NCBI GenBank assembly: GCA_050292445.1
Contig: JBNKLQ010000211.1
Coordinates: 1-11,044, forward strand
Direction of reading: 5' to 3'
From: Leptofilum sp050292445
Lineage (GTDB): Bacteria; Chloroflexota; Anaerolineae; Promineifilales; Promineifilaceae
DNA: 11,044 bases
Shown here: positions 1 to 5,619 of the stretch, piece by piece
How positions within the stretch are numbered: position 1 is the first letter of the stretch
How the letters are laid out: the number at the start of each line of letters is the position of its first letter
Notes under the pieces: generated by a model
What the model was told of the DNA's origin: nothing
Seen by the model: only the letters and a program-made list of their open reading frames with translations
The model's database searches: none
Made by a program: the position numbers and the translations under genes

Positions 1-321
1 TTGCCCGTCATCCAGCGCGGCCATATCCACCACAACCATCTCCGCCAGATCGTCCGGCCAGCCATCGCTGCCACCGTGCCCGACTTCCTCGTAATTGCTA
101 ATCAGCATATACGTATCCTGCGCGGGCTTGACGCCAGCGGCTTTGGCAGCACGGTAGAAGGGCATCGTGCCGTACATTGCGCCGTGGTCGGTGAGGGCGA
201 TAGCCGGTTGGTCTAGCTCGGCGGCGCGGCTCACCAGGTCTTTAACCCGGCTCAGGCCATCAAGCAATGAAAATTCGCTGTGGCAGTGAAGATGAACAAA
301 CTGGTTGTGATTTTCACACAT
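1..321 (-). CDS. dnaE: DNA polymerase III alpha subunit, N-terminal (PHP) fragment
   Basis: This is the first 107 codons of the replicative polymerase catalytic subunit; the rest lies beyond the left edge of the window. Seen directly: the reverse strand reads from an ATG at 321 into FVHLHCHSEFSLLDG (residues 8-22), which is the HxH metal motif of the PHP domain, then LTDHGAMYG (43-51) and FYRAAKAAGVKP (55-66). These are the classic opening blocks of bacterial DnaE. After KP the expected I-I-G-x-E-x-Y block is replaced by AQDTYM, and the next roughly 35 residues do not resemble the usual DnaE continuation. The acidic metal ligand may be an Asp (D69). A weak purine-rich stretch (AAGGGAA) lies upstream of the ATG. 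The gene is divergent from the GntR gene and not functionally tied to the oxidoreductases. The family call is firm; the sequence after residue 66 is odd. Confidence 0.86.
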   Translation of the reverse strand, partial: MCENHNQFVHLHCHSEFSLLDGLSRVKDLVSRAAELDQPAIALTDHGAMYGTMPFYRAAKAAGVKPAQDTYMLISNYEEVGHGGSDGWPDDLAEMVVVDMAALDDGQ

Positions 322-413
322 GGTGGATAATGTTCCCTTAAATTTTTTCGGCGAGGAAGGCTATCAATACAGTTAAGCGAGCGGCAATTGTTGTATTGCC
401 CCACATGGGCACA

Positions 414-422
414 AGTATAACA
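414..422 (-). promoter_or_regulatory. Candidate extended -10 promoter for dnaE
   Basis: On the minus strand the sequence reads TGTTATACT: a TATACT hexamer preceded by the TGn of an extended -10 element. No good -35 is found at 16-18 bases; TTAACA occurs at 20. Transcription would start near 407 and give a leader of about 86 nt. This is pattern matching only. Confidence 0.35.
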
Positions 423-544
423 CAAACGTTTGGCTTGAATGTTAAAAAATCAAAATTTTAAGGGCGGATTTTTTGTACCAAATCTTTCGCAATTGGCCAA
501 GCAGAGAAAAATGTGAATACGACAAAATAAATGCCGATTTGGTA

Positions 545-573
545 TTGATATTGAATGGTCAATATGGTAAGAT
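545..573 (+). promoter_or_regulatory. Candidate sigma-70-type promoter for the GntR/kor cluster
   Basis: TTGATA (545-550, 5 of 6 to consensus) is followed after exactly 17 bases by TAAGAT (568-573, 4 of 6). Transcription would start near 580, leaving a leader of about 129 nt before the ATG at 709. There is no Shine-Dalgarno sequence directly before that ATG, so a closer, leaderless start is also possible. Confidence 0.35.
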
Positions 574-708
574 GCTCAAACATCTGATTAATTTGATTTA
601 TTGGATCATTTAGATGAATAAACTCACTCCCACTATTTATGACCGTTGCTTTTTCCAGCACAAGTTGGGCTGTTTACCGCTTGATCGGCGACAGCGCTTA
701 TCTCCCTC

Positions 709-1404
709 ATGCGCCTCAATAAGCTAGACTCTCCCTTCCTCCGTTACCTGGTTGATAGCCAGGTGGCCCCCGGCGAAAGATTGCCAACCCTTAACCAAAT
801 TGGACAAGAATTGGGTATCAGCGTAGGCAAGCTGCGTGAGCAGTTGGAAATTGCGCGTGGCTTGGGCCTGGTTTCTGTACGGCCGCGTGTGGGCATTGTG
901 CGCGAACCGTTCGATTTTTCGCGGGCGGTGCTGGCGGGTGTGCTGTTTGGTCTGGGCACGGGCGAGGCCCATTTCCAGCAGTTCAGTGAACTGCGGCAGG
1001 CAATTGAGATCGATTTTTGGGAAACGGCCGTATGCAACCTCACCTCCGAAGACAAGCGGCTCCTACAGCTTTTAGTGTCCAAAGCGTGGGCCAAACTAAA
1101 AGGTCACCCGATCCATGTACCCAATGAAGAGCATCGCCAGCTGCATCTCACCATTTTTTGCCGCTTGGACAACCCATTTGTTCAGGGAATGCTGGCCGCT
1201 TACTGGGATGCCTACGAAGCCAGCGAGCTAACCCGTTTCTCGCCCTATGAATATTGGTTGGAAGTGTGGGATTACCATGAAAAAATTGTCGAAGCCATCG
1301 TGCGGGATGACTTTGTGGCGGGTCTGGCCTTGTTGAAAGCCCATTTCGATTTGCTGCCACATTCTACAGTAACGATGAGTTCGAATAGCAGTAAAAGCCA
1401 ATAA
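709..1404 (+). CDS. GntR-family transcriptional regulator, FCD (FadR-like) subfamily
   Basis: This is a 231-residue DNA-binding regulator. The N-terminal winged helix is at about residues 8-66, with the GntR signature PGERLPTLNQIGQELGIS (21-38) and a wing ending GLVSVRPRVGIV. The rest is an all-helical FCD effector domain (about 90-218). Candidate metal or ligand residues are H142, H146, H190 and H212; the H-x3-H pair and the 22-residue gap between the last two fit the FCD pattern, although the usual first Asp appears to be His/Glu. FCD regulators normally sense small carboxylates. The start is forced: an in-frame stop lies at 682-684 and 709 is the only start codon after it, yet no ribosome binding site precedes it. 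The gene heads the cluster, 64 bases before the CBS gene, so it is the likely local regulator of the 2-oxoacid oxidoreductase genes. That role is inferred from position only. Confidence 0.85.
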   Translation: MRLNKLDSPFLRYLVDSQVAPGERLPTLNQIGQELGISVGKLREQLEIARGLGLVSVRPRVGIVREPFDFSRAVLAGVLFGLGTGEAHFQQFSELRQAIEIDFWETAVCNLTSEDKRLLQLLVSKAWAKLKGHPIHVPNEEHRQLHLTIFCRLDNPFVQGMLAAYWDAYEASELTRFSPYEYWLEVWDYHEKIVEAIVRDDFVAGLALLKAHFDLLPHSTVTMSSNSSKSQ

Positions 1405-1428
1405 CTTTATTTTAAGCAGCTTTTTAAT

Positions 1429-1451
1429 TGGAGCACCATAAGGTTGTTCCA
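1429..1451 (+). promoter_or_regulatory. Imperfect dyad/hairpin just upstream of the CBS gene
   Basis: TGGAGCACC (1429-1437), loop ATAA, then GGTTGTTCCA (1442-1451). The arms pair with one bulge and one G-T. It ends three bases before the AGGAGGT ribosome binding site (1454-1460). It could be an RNA hairpin that affects translation, or, as DNA, a dyad operator for the adjacent GntR/FCD protein. No second copy was found upstream of 709, so autoregulation through this motif is not supported. Confidence 0.35.
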
Positions 1452-1468
1452 GTAGGAGGTTTGACCGG

Positions 1469-1936
1469 ATGAGTTTGAAACACGAGTTAATGAGTGAGCG
1501 AGTAGCTCATCTCGATTTATCAAAGTTTTGCCAGGTGCCTGGGGGAACGGCCGTACACGCCGCCCTGGCTGAAATGCGGCAAAGCAAAACCAACGTTTGC
1601 CTCATCACCCAGGGGAACCATCTTAGTGGCATTTTGACTGAGCGGGACGTTTTAACCAAAGTGGCTACTGCTCCCGAAAACTTAGATGTGCCTGTCGATG
1701 AGATCATGACACGTGATCCCATCACTGTTACGCCAAATGTGAGTGCTGCCGACGCGCTTTGGCTAATGGATAACAAAAAGTTTCGCAATCTGCCGGTAAT
1801 CGATGAATTTGGCAAAATTAAAGGCAATATGACACACCAGGCCGTTATCAGCTTTTTAGCTGCTCGCTATCCCGTTGAGGTGCTTAACCGCCCGCCACGC
1901 CCAGACCAATTCCCGCGCAAGCAGGAAGGCGGTTGA
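1469..1936 (+). CDS. Stand-alone twin CBS-domain protein
   Basis: This 155-residue soluble protein consists almost entirely of one CBS pair (Bateman module). CBS1 spans about residues 18-72 and contains the usual GILTERDVL (54-62). CBS2 spans about 80-135, opening IMTRDPITVTPNVSAADAL; its terminal G-x-x-T-x-x-D block is altered to GNMTHQAVISFL, so the nucleotide site may be asymmetric. No catalytic domain or membrane segment is present. CBS pairs commonly bind AMP, ADP, ATP or SAM and act as regulatory switches. A strong ribosome binding site (AGGAGGT, 8-base spacing) fixes the start. It sits between the GntR gene and korA, and korB three genes on carries a fused CBS pair. This suggests a regulatory subunit or paralogue for the oxidoreductase; that is inference. 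Confidence 0.85.
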   Translation: MSLKHELMSERVAHLDLSKFCQVPGGTAVHAALAEMRQSKTNVCLITQGNHLSGILTERDVLTKVATAPENLDVPVDEIMTRDPITVTPNVSAADALWLMDNKKFRNLPVIDEFGKIKGNMTHQAVISFLAARYPVEVLNRPPRPDQFPRKQEGG

Positions 1937-1943
1937 CGGTAAA

Positions 1944-2025
1944 CAGTAATCAGTGAACAGTATTCAGTAAATCAGTGCAGAACTGATTACTGACCTACTG
2001 ATTACTGACCACTGACTCACTGAAT
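1944..2025. repeat. Nested inverted and direct repeats in the CBS-korA spacer
   Basis: Most of the 102-base spacer is built from variants of CAGTAATCAGT. CAGTAATCAGT (1944-1954) is a perfect 11-bp inverted match to ACTGATTACTG at 1982-1992 and again at 1997-2007. ACTGATTACTGACC occurs twice in tandem (1982-1995, 1997-2010) with one base between. ATTCAGTAAATCAGT (1962-1976) matches the inverse of 2011-2025 at 13 of 15 positions. The RNA could fold into alternative hairpins directly before the korA ribosome binding site (AGGAG, 2028-2032). It resembles a dispersed intergenic repeat rather than a terminator, because no T run follows. Confidence 0.75.
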
Positions 2026-2038
2026 TTAGGAGAAACCC

Positions 2039-3892
2039 ATGAAAGAAGAAACCCAATTTAAAGAATTAGACTCCATTGTGATCCGCTTTGCTGGAGATTC
2101 GGGGGATGGGATGCAGCTGACCGGCACCCAGTTTACGAATACTTCGGCCGTTTTTGGCAACGACATCAGCACCATGCCCGACTTTCCCGCCGAAATTCGC
2201 GCCCCGGCCGGGACGCTGGCGGGGGTCAGTGGCTTCCAGGTGAACTTCTCTAACAGCGACGTTTTAACGCCGGGCGATTCACCCCAGGTGTTGGTCGCTA
2301 TGAATCCGGCAGCGCTAAAAGCCAGCCTGACTGAGTTGGAACAAGGCGGCACCATCATTGTGAATACGGATGCTTTCAGCCAGACCAATTTACGCAAGGC
2401 CGGGTATGAAGAAAATCCACTTGAGAACGAATCCTTGAGCCGCTACCAGGTGATTGAAGTGCCCTTTACCACCATGAACCGGGAAGCGCTTAAGGACATC
2501 GAATCGCTTTCAATGAAAGAAAAAGATCGCTCGCAAAACTTCTTTGCTCTGGGCATCGTTTTTTGGATGTTTGATCGGCCCATGGAAATGACCCTAGAGT
2601 GGGTGCAGAAGAAGTTTGCTAAGCGACCTGACCTTATCGAGGCGAACACCAAGGCGCTGCAAGCTGGCTACTTTTTTGGTGATACGACGCGTACCTTCCA
2701 ACATCGCTACCGCGTTCGTCCCGCTGAGCTGCCTCCCGGCACCTACCGCAAAGTCACAGGCAACGAGGCGATGGCGATGGGGCTGGTAACGGCCGCACAT
2801 AAAATGGGCAAACCGCTCTTCTACGGTACCTATCCCATCACCCCCGCCAGCGACATTTTGCACGCGCTGGCTCCGCTGCGTAACTTTGATGTACGCACCT
2901 TCCAGGCAGAAGACGAAATTGCGGCAATGGGGTCGATTATTGGTGCGGCTTTTGGCGGTGCTTTTGCTGTCACCGGCACCAGCGGCCCCGGCGTTGCCCT
3001 CAAAAGTGAGGGAATGGGGCTGGCCATTGCTCTGGAATTGCCCATGGTCATTGTGAATGTGCAGCGCGGTGGCCCTAGCACTGGCTTGCCCACCAAAACC
3101 GAGCAGGCCGATTTGCTTCAAGCGATGTTTGGTCGCAATGGGGAAAGTCCTATTGTGGTGGTTGCGCCGCAAAGCCCGGCCGACTGTTTCAACATTGCTG
3201 TGGAGGCGGCTCGTTTAGCTATTCGCGCCACCACGCCCGTCATGATCTTGTCGGATGGCTTCCTGGCAAACAGCTCCGAGCCGTGGTTGGTACCTGACCC
3301 GGCTGAAATTGCACCAATTCCGGTGACGCATCCGGCGGCGCGAGACAATGGTAGTGAGGAACCGTTCTTGCCTTATGCCCGTGACGAAGAAACGTTGGCG
3401 CGGCCCTGGGCCATTCCGGGGACGGCCGGGCTGGAGCACCGTATTGGTGGGTTGAGCAAGGCTCCGCTCACCGGCAATGTTTCCTACGTGCCTAATCATC
3501 ATCAGCAGATGGTGAGTGAACGGGCGGAAAAGATTGCCCGCCTGGCCGATTTCTTGCCGGAGCAAGAAGTGTTTGGGCCTGAAGAAGGGGATTTGCTGTT
3601 GTTAAGCTGGGGCGGCACGTTTGGGGCGGTGCGTTCAGCCGTTACCAGAGCACAGCGCAACGGCCGTTCCGTAGCCCATGCCCATTTGCGTTATTTGAAC
3701 CCGCTACCGCGCAACATTCGTGACATTTTGAGCAACTACAAGCAGGTTGTTGTGCCTGAACTCAATGGGGGACAGCTGGCCTTTTTGTTACGCGGCCGTT
3801 TTGCCCTGAACATTCAGTCGTTCCCTAAATTGCACGCACGGCCGTTTAAAATCAGCGAAATTACCAACAAAATTGAGCAGCTGCTTGGCTAA
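2039..3892 (+). CDS. korA: 2-oxoacid:acceptor oxidoreductase alpha subunit with fused gamma domain (KorA-like)
   Basis: This 617-residue cytoplasmic subunit works with KorB to decarboxylate a 2-oxoacid, probably 2-oxoglutarate, to the acyl-CoA while reducing ferredoxin. Domains in order: the gamma domain at residues 10-225, opening VIRFAGDSGDGMQLTG (14-29), a block typical of KorA; the pyrimidine-binding alpha domain at about 240-420, with GTYPITPASD (263-272), the catalytic-site QAEDE (289-293), GTSGPGVALKSEG and GGPSTGLPTK (344-353); and the transketolase C-terminal-like domain at about 515-615. Length fits fused gamma-alpha KorA proteins such as the mycobacterial one. AGGAG with 6-base spacing sets the start. 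korB follows after an 81-base structured spacer. The opening block argues for the 2-oxoglutarate subgroup, but substrate specificity cannot be proved from sequence. Confidence 0.88.
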   Translation: MKEETQFKELDSIVIRFAGDSGDGMQLTGTQFTNTSAVFGNDISTMPDFPAEIRAPAGTLAGVSGFQVNFSNSDVLTPGDSPQVLVAMNPAALKASLTELEQGGTIIVNTDAFSQTNLRKAGYEENPLENESLSRYQVIEVPFTTMNREALKDIESLSMKEKDRSQNFFALGIVFWMFDRPMEMTLEWVQKKFAKRPDLIEANTKALQAGYFFGDTTRTFQHRYRVRPAELPPGTYRKVTGNEAMAMGLVTAAHKMGKPLFYGTYPITPASDILHALAPLRNFDVRTFQAEDEIAAMGSIIGAAFGGAFAVTGTSGPGVALKSEGMGLAIALELPMVIVNVQRGGPSTGLPTKTEQADLLQAMFGRNGESPIVVVAPQSPADCFNIAVEAARLAIRATTPVMILSDGFLANSSEPWLVPDPAEIAPIPVTHPAARDNGSEEPFLPYARDEETLARPWAIPGTAGLEHRIGGLSKAPLTGNVSYVPNHHQQMVSERAEKIARLADFLPEQEVFGPEEGDLLLLSWGGTFGAVRSAVTRAQRNGRSVAHAHLRYLNPLPRNIRDILSNYKQVVVPELNGGQLAFLLRGRFALNIQSFPKLHARPFKISEITNKIEQLLG

Positions 3893-3902
3893 ATTTGTGA
3901 AC

Positions 3903-3958
3903 AACCTCCCGGAGGTTTCGTCCAAGACGAAGCTCACTAGCTGAACCTCCGGGAGGTT
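3903..3958. repeat. 56-nt cloverleaf-like inverted repeat between korA and korB
   Basis: AACCTCCCGGAGGTT (3903-3917) and its exact reverse complement AACCTCCGGGAGGTT (3944-3958) form a 15-bp outer stem. Between them are two adjacent hairpins: TCGTC-CAA-GACGA (3918-3930) and AGCT-CACT-AGCT (3931-3942). Only G3943 is unpaired at the junction, so the whole element can fold as a near-perfect three-way junction. Each outer arm is also a palindrome around one central base (7-1-7), which allows a switch to separate small hairpins. No T run follows, so it is not a standard terminator. It lies 10 bases after the korA stop and just before the korB ribosome binding site. It looks like a mobile or dispersed palindromic element. 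Confidence 0.85.
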
Positions 3959-3973
3959 AACTCGGAGAAAATT

Positions 3974-5494
3974 ATGAGTATTCCACTTACCTTAAACCGC
4001 AAAGATTTCGTTTCTGACCAAACTGTTCGCTGGTGCCCTGGCTGTGGCGATTACGCTATTTTGGCCTCTGTGCAAAAAACGCTGCCCGACATCGGCGTGC
4101 CTAAAGAAAATATCGTTTTCATATCCGGCATCGGCTGCTCCAGCCGTTTTCCCTACTACATGAACACCTATGGCATTCACAGCATCCACGGCCGTGCGCC
4201 CACGCTGGCCACCGGGTTGGCCATCTCCAATCCCGAACTAAGCGTTTGGGTCATCACCGGCGATGGGGATGGACTGTCCATTGGTGGCAACCACCTCATC
4301 CATGCCATTCGCCGCAACGTCAATTTGAACATTCTCTTGTTCAATAACCGCATCTATGGCCTGACTAAAGGCCAATATTCGCCCACTTCACGGCGGGGTG
4401 CCAAAACCAAGTCTTCGCCGATGGGGTCGTTGGAGCAGCCGCTGAATCCCATCGCCCTGGCCTTGGCGGCTGAAGCGACCTTCATTGCCCGCTCCATTGA
4501 TGCCAATACCAAACATTTGGGCAGTATGCTGTATGCTGCTTCACAGCACAAAGGCGTCTCCTTTGTGGAAACTTACCAAAACTGCGTCATCTTTAATCCT
4601 ACCGAATGGGAAGGACTGGATGATCGCCGTGTGCGCGACGAAAATATTTTGAATTTGGAACACGGCCAGCCGATGATTTATGGCAAGGATCGGGACAAGG
4701 GCATTCGCCTGAATGGCTTCCGGCCGGAGGTGGTGCAGTTGGGCAACGGTGTGAGTGAAGCTGATCTGCTGGTGCATGATGAAACCTCGATGGAGTTGGC
4801 CTTTATTTTGGCAGGCATGGAGTTTCCTGAATTCCCGGCCCCGATGGGTGTGATTCGACGGGTGCAAAAGCAAACGTACGGTGACGGGCTAATGGACCAG
4901 ATTACCACCGCGCAAAAAACCAAAGGTGTCGGCGATCTGCGCACGCTTTACGAATCGGCTGATTTGTGGACGGTCACAGCGCAGGAAGACAAGCCCGTGA
5001 AATCGAAGCAGACGGGTCGATTGTCGCTGGAGATGGACGAAGAATATGTCGATGAGATGGACCGGGATCGGGAACCGACCACCGAAATGCAGGACCGGTT
5101 GATTGAAGACACAATCGCAGAGTTGGCGCCTAAGGCACCGATAACGATCGATGCCCATGCCTCTCTAGCCAAGGCGGTACGCCAAATGAATACGCATGGC
5201 ATTGGCTGTCTGCTGGTGACGGATGCCCAGGACAAGCTGGTGGGTATCTTTACTGAGAAGGATGTGCTGCATCGCGTGGTGGGGTTGGTGGATGATTTGG
5301 AAACGGCCGTAATCGCCAACTACATGACACCCGATCCCATCGCCCTGATGGCCAACCTGCCTATTGCCCAGGCGCTGCACGAAATGCATGTTCACGGTTT
5401 CCGGCATTTGCCGTTGGTAGATGATGAACACCGCCCTGAAGGCGTTGTTTCTTTCCGTGATGTTATTCATCATTTGAAGGAGACGCTTGCTTAA
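3974..5494 (+). CDS. korB: 2-oxoacid:acceptor oxidoreductase beta subunit fused to a C-terminal CBS pair (KorB-CBS)
   Basis: This 506-residue TPP- and iron-sulfur-binding catalytic subunit is the partner of the upstream KorA. Residues 1-335 are a normal KorB: WCPGCGDYAIL (20-30), GIGCSSRFPYY (52-62), the TPP motif from GDGDG (96-100) to NN (124-125), and YGLTKGQYSPTS (128-139). C21, C24, C55 and C204 have the 3/31/149 spacing expected for the four ligands of the single [4Fe-4S] cluster. A charged linker (about 336-378) then leads to two CBS domains: CBS1 at about 380-440 with GIFTEKDVL (424-432), and CBS2 at about 445-505 opening YMTPDPIAL and closing with GVVSFRDV. Ordinary KorB proteins are about 290-370 residues, so about 170 residues are extra. 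GGAGA with 5-base spacing supports the start. The CBS tail probably senses adenosine nucleotides and tunes activity; this is inferred. The fusion reading frame is continuous with no sign of frameshift. Confidence 0.9.
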   Translation: MSIPLTLNRKDFVSDQTVRWCPGCGDYAILASVQKTLPDIGVPKENIVFISGIGCSSRFPYYMNTYGIHSIHGRAPTLATGLAISNPELSVWVITGDGDGLSIGGNHLIHAIRRNVNLNILLFNNRIYGLTKGQYSPTSRRGAKTKSSPMGSLEQPLNPIALALAAEATFIARSIDANTKHLGSMLYAASQHKGVSFVETYQNCVIFNPTEWEGLDDRRVRDENILNLEHGQPMIYGKDRDKGIRLNGFRPEVVQLGNGVSEADLLVHDETSMELAFILAGMEFPEFPAPMGVIRRVQKQTYGDGLMDQITTAQKTKGVGDLRTLYESADLWTVTAQEDKPVKSKQTGRLSLEMDEEYVDEMDRDREPTTEMQDRLIEDTIAELAPKAPITIDAHASLAKAVRQMNTHGIGCLLVTDAQDKLVGIFTEKDVLHRVVGLVDDLETAVIANYMTPDPIALMANLPIAQALHEMHVHGFRHLPLVDDEHRPEGVVSFRDVIHHLKETLA

Positions 5495-5535
5495 CGTAAG
5501 CTAAATTTGTTACCCAGGTTCAATTAGAGAAAGTT

Positions 5536-5579
5536 AAACTCGTAGGAGAGGTTTGTCCGCTCTTATGAGTTTCTTTTTT
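5536..5579 (+). terminator. Intrinsic terminator or attenuator between korB and the second alpha gene
   Basis: AAACTCGTAGGAG (5536-5548) pairs with CTCTTATGAGTTT (5560-5572) along 13 bp, including two G-U pairs. An 11-base loop separates the arms, and a C plus six T residues (5574-5579) follows. This is a credible rho-independent terminator for the korAB transcript. It lies only 28 bases before the ribosome binding site of the next gene and leaves little room for a downstream promoter, so partial readthrough or regulated attenuation is likely. Confidence 0.7.
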
Positions 5580-5596
5580 CCCAATTGGGCAAACTT
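5549..5596 (+). promoter_or_regulatory. Terminator loop complementary to the downstream leader; small palindrome
   Basis: Ten of the eleven loop bases (AGGTTTGTCC, 5549-5558) are complementary to GGGCAAACTT (5587-5596), counting two G-U pairs, so readthrough RNA could form a pseudoknot just before the AAGGAG ribosome binding site at 5608-5613. A perfect palindrome, CCCAATTGGG (5580-5589), sits between them and could alternatively be a protein-binding site. The complementarity is seen in the sequence; function is inference. Confidence 0.35.
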
Positions 5597-5619
5597 GTAC
5601 AGTGACCAAGGAGATTTTT

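Larger units (their letters stand above)
322..708. other. Divergent A+T-rich intergenic region
   Basis: These 387 bases separate dnaE (minus) from the GntR regulator (plus). The region is clearly richer in A+T than the genes on either side and has none of the ACGGCCGT octamers. It contains a candidate promoter for each direction (listed separately) and an 8-bp palindrome TTGGCCAA at 493-500 that could be part of an operator. No tRNA, small RNA or convincing protein was recognised. A 67-codon minus-strand reading frame here starts with GTG, has no ribosome binding site, and shows no recognisable domain. Confidence 0.6.

Noticed and set aside
1..123. An intein N-terminus in DnaE starting at AQDTYM
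   Set aside because: It resembles the Ala-x-Asp-Thr opening of some inteins, but the site is not a usual DnaE insertion point, the expected extein residue at the other junction is not C, S or T, and no other intein block is visible.
1..216. A 71-codon plus-strand frame at the left edge
   Set aside because: It is the complement of the dnaE fragment, which has clear PHP motifs on the minus strand.
458..661. A 67-codon minus-strand frame in the divergent intergenic region, with one hydrophobic stretch
   Set aside because: It has a GTG start, no ribosome binding site and no recognised family; long frames with hydrophobic stretches arise by chance in A+T-rich DNA.
3903..3958. The korA-korB inverted repeat as an intrinsic terminator or a CRISPR unit
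   Set aside because: There is no T run after the stem, and there is only one unit with no spacer series.
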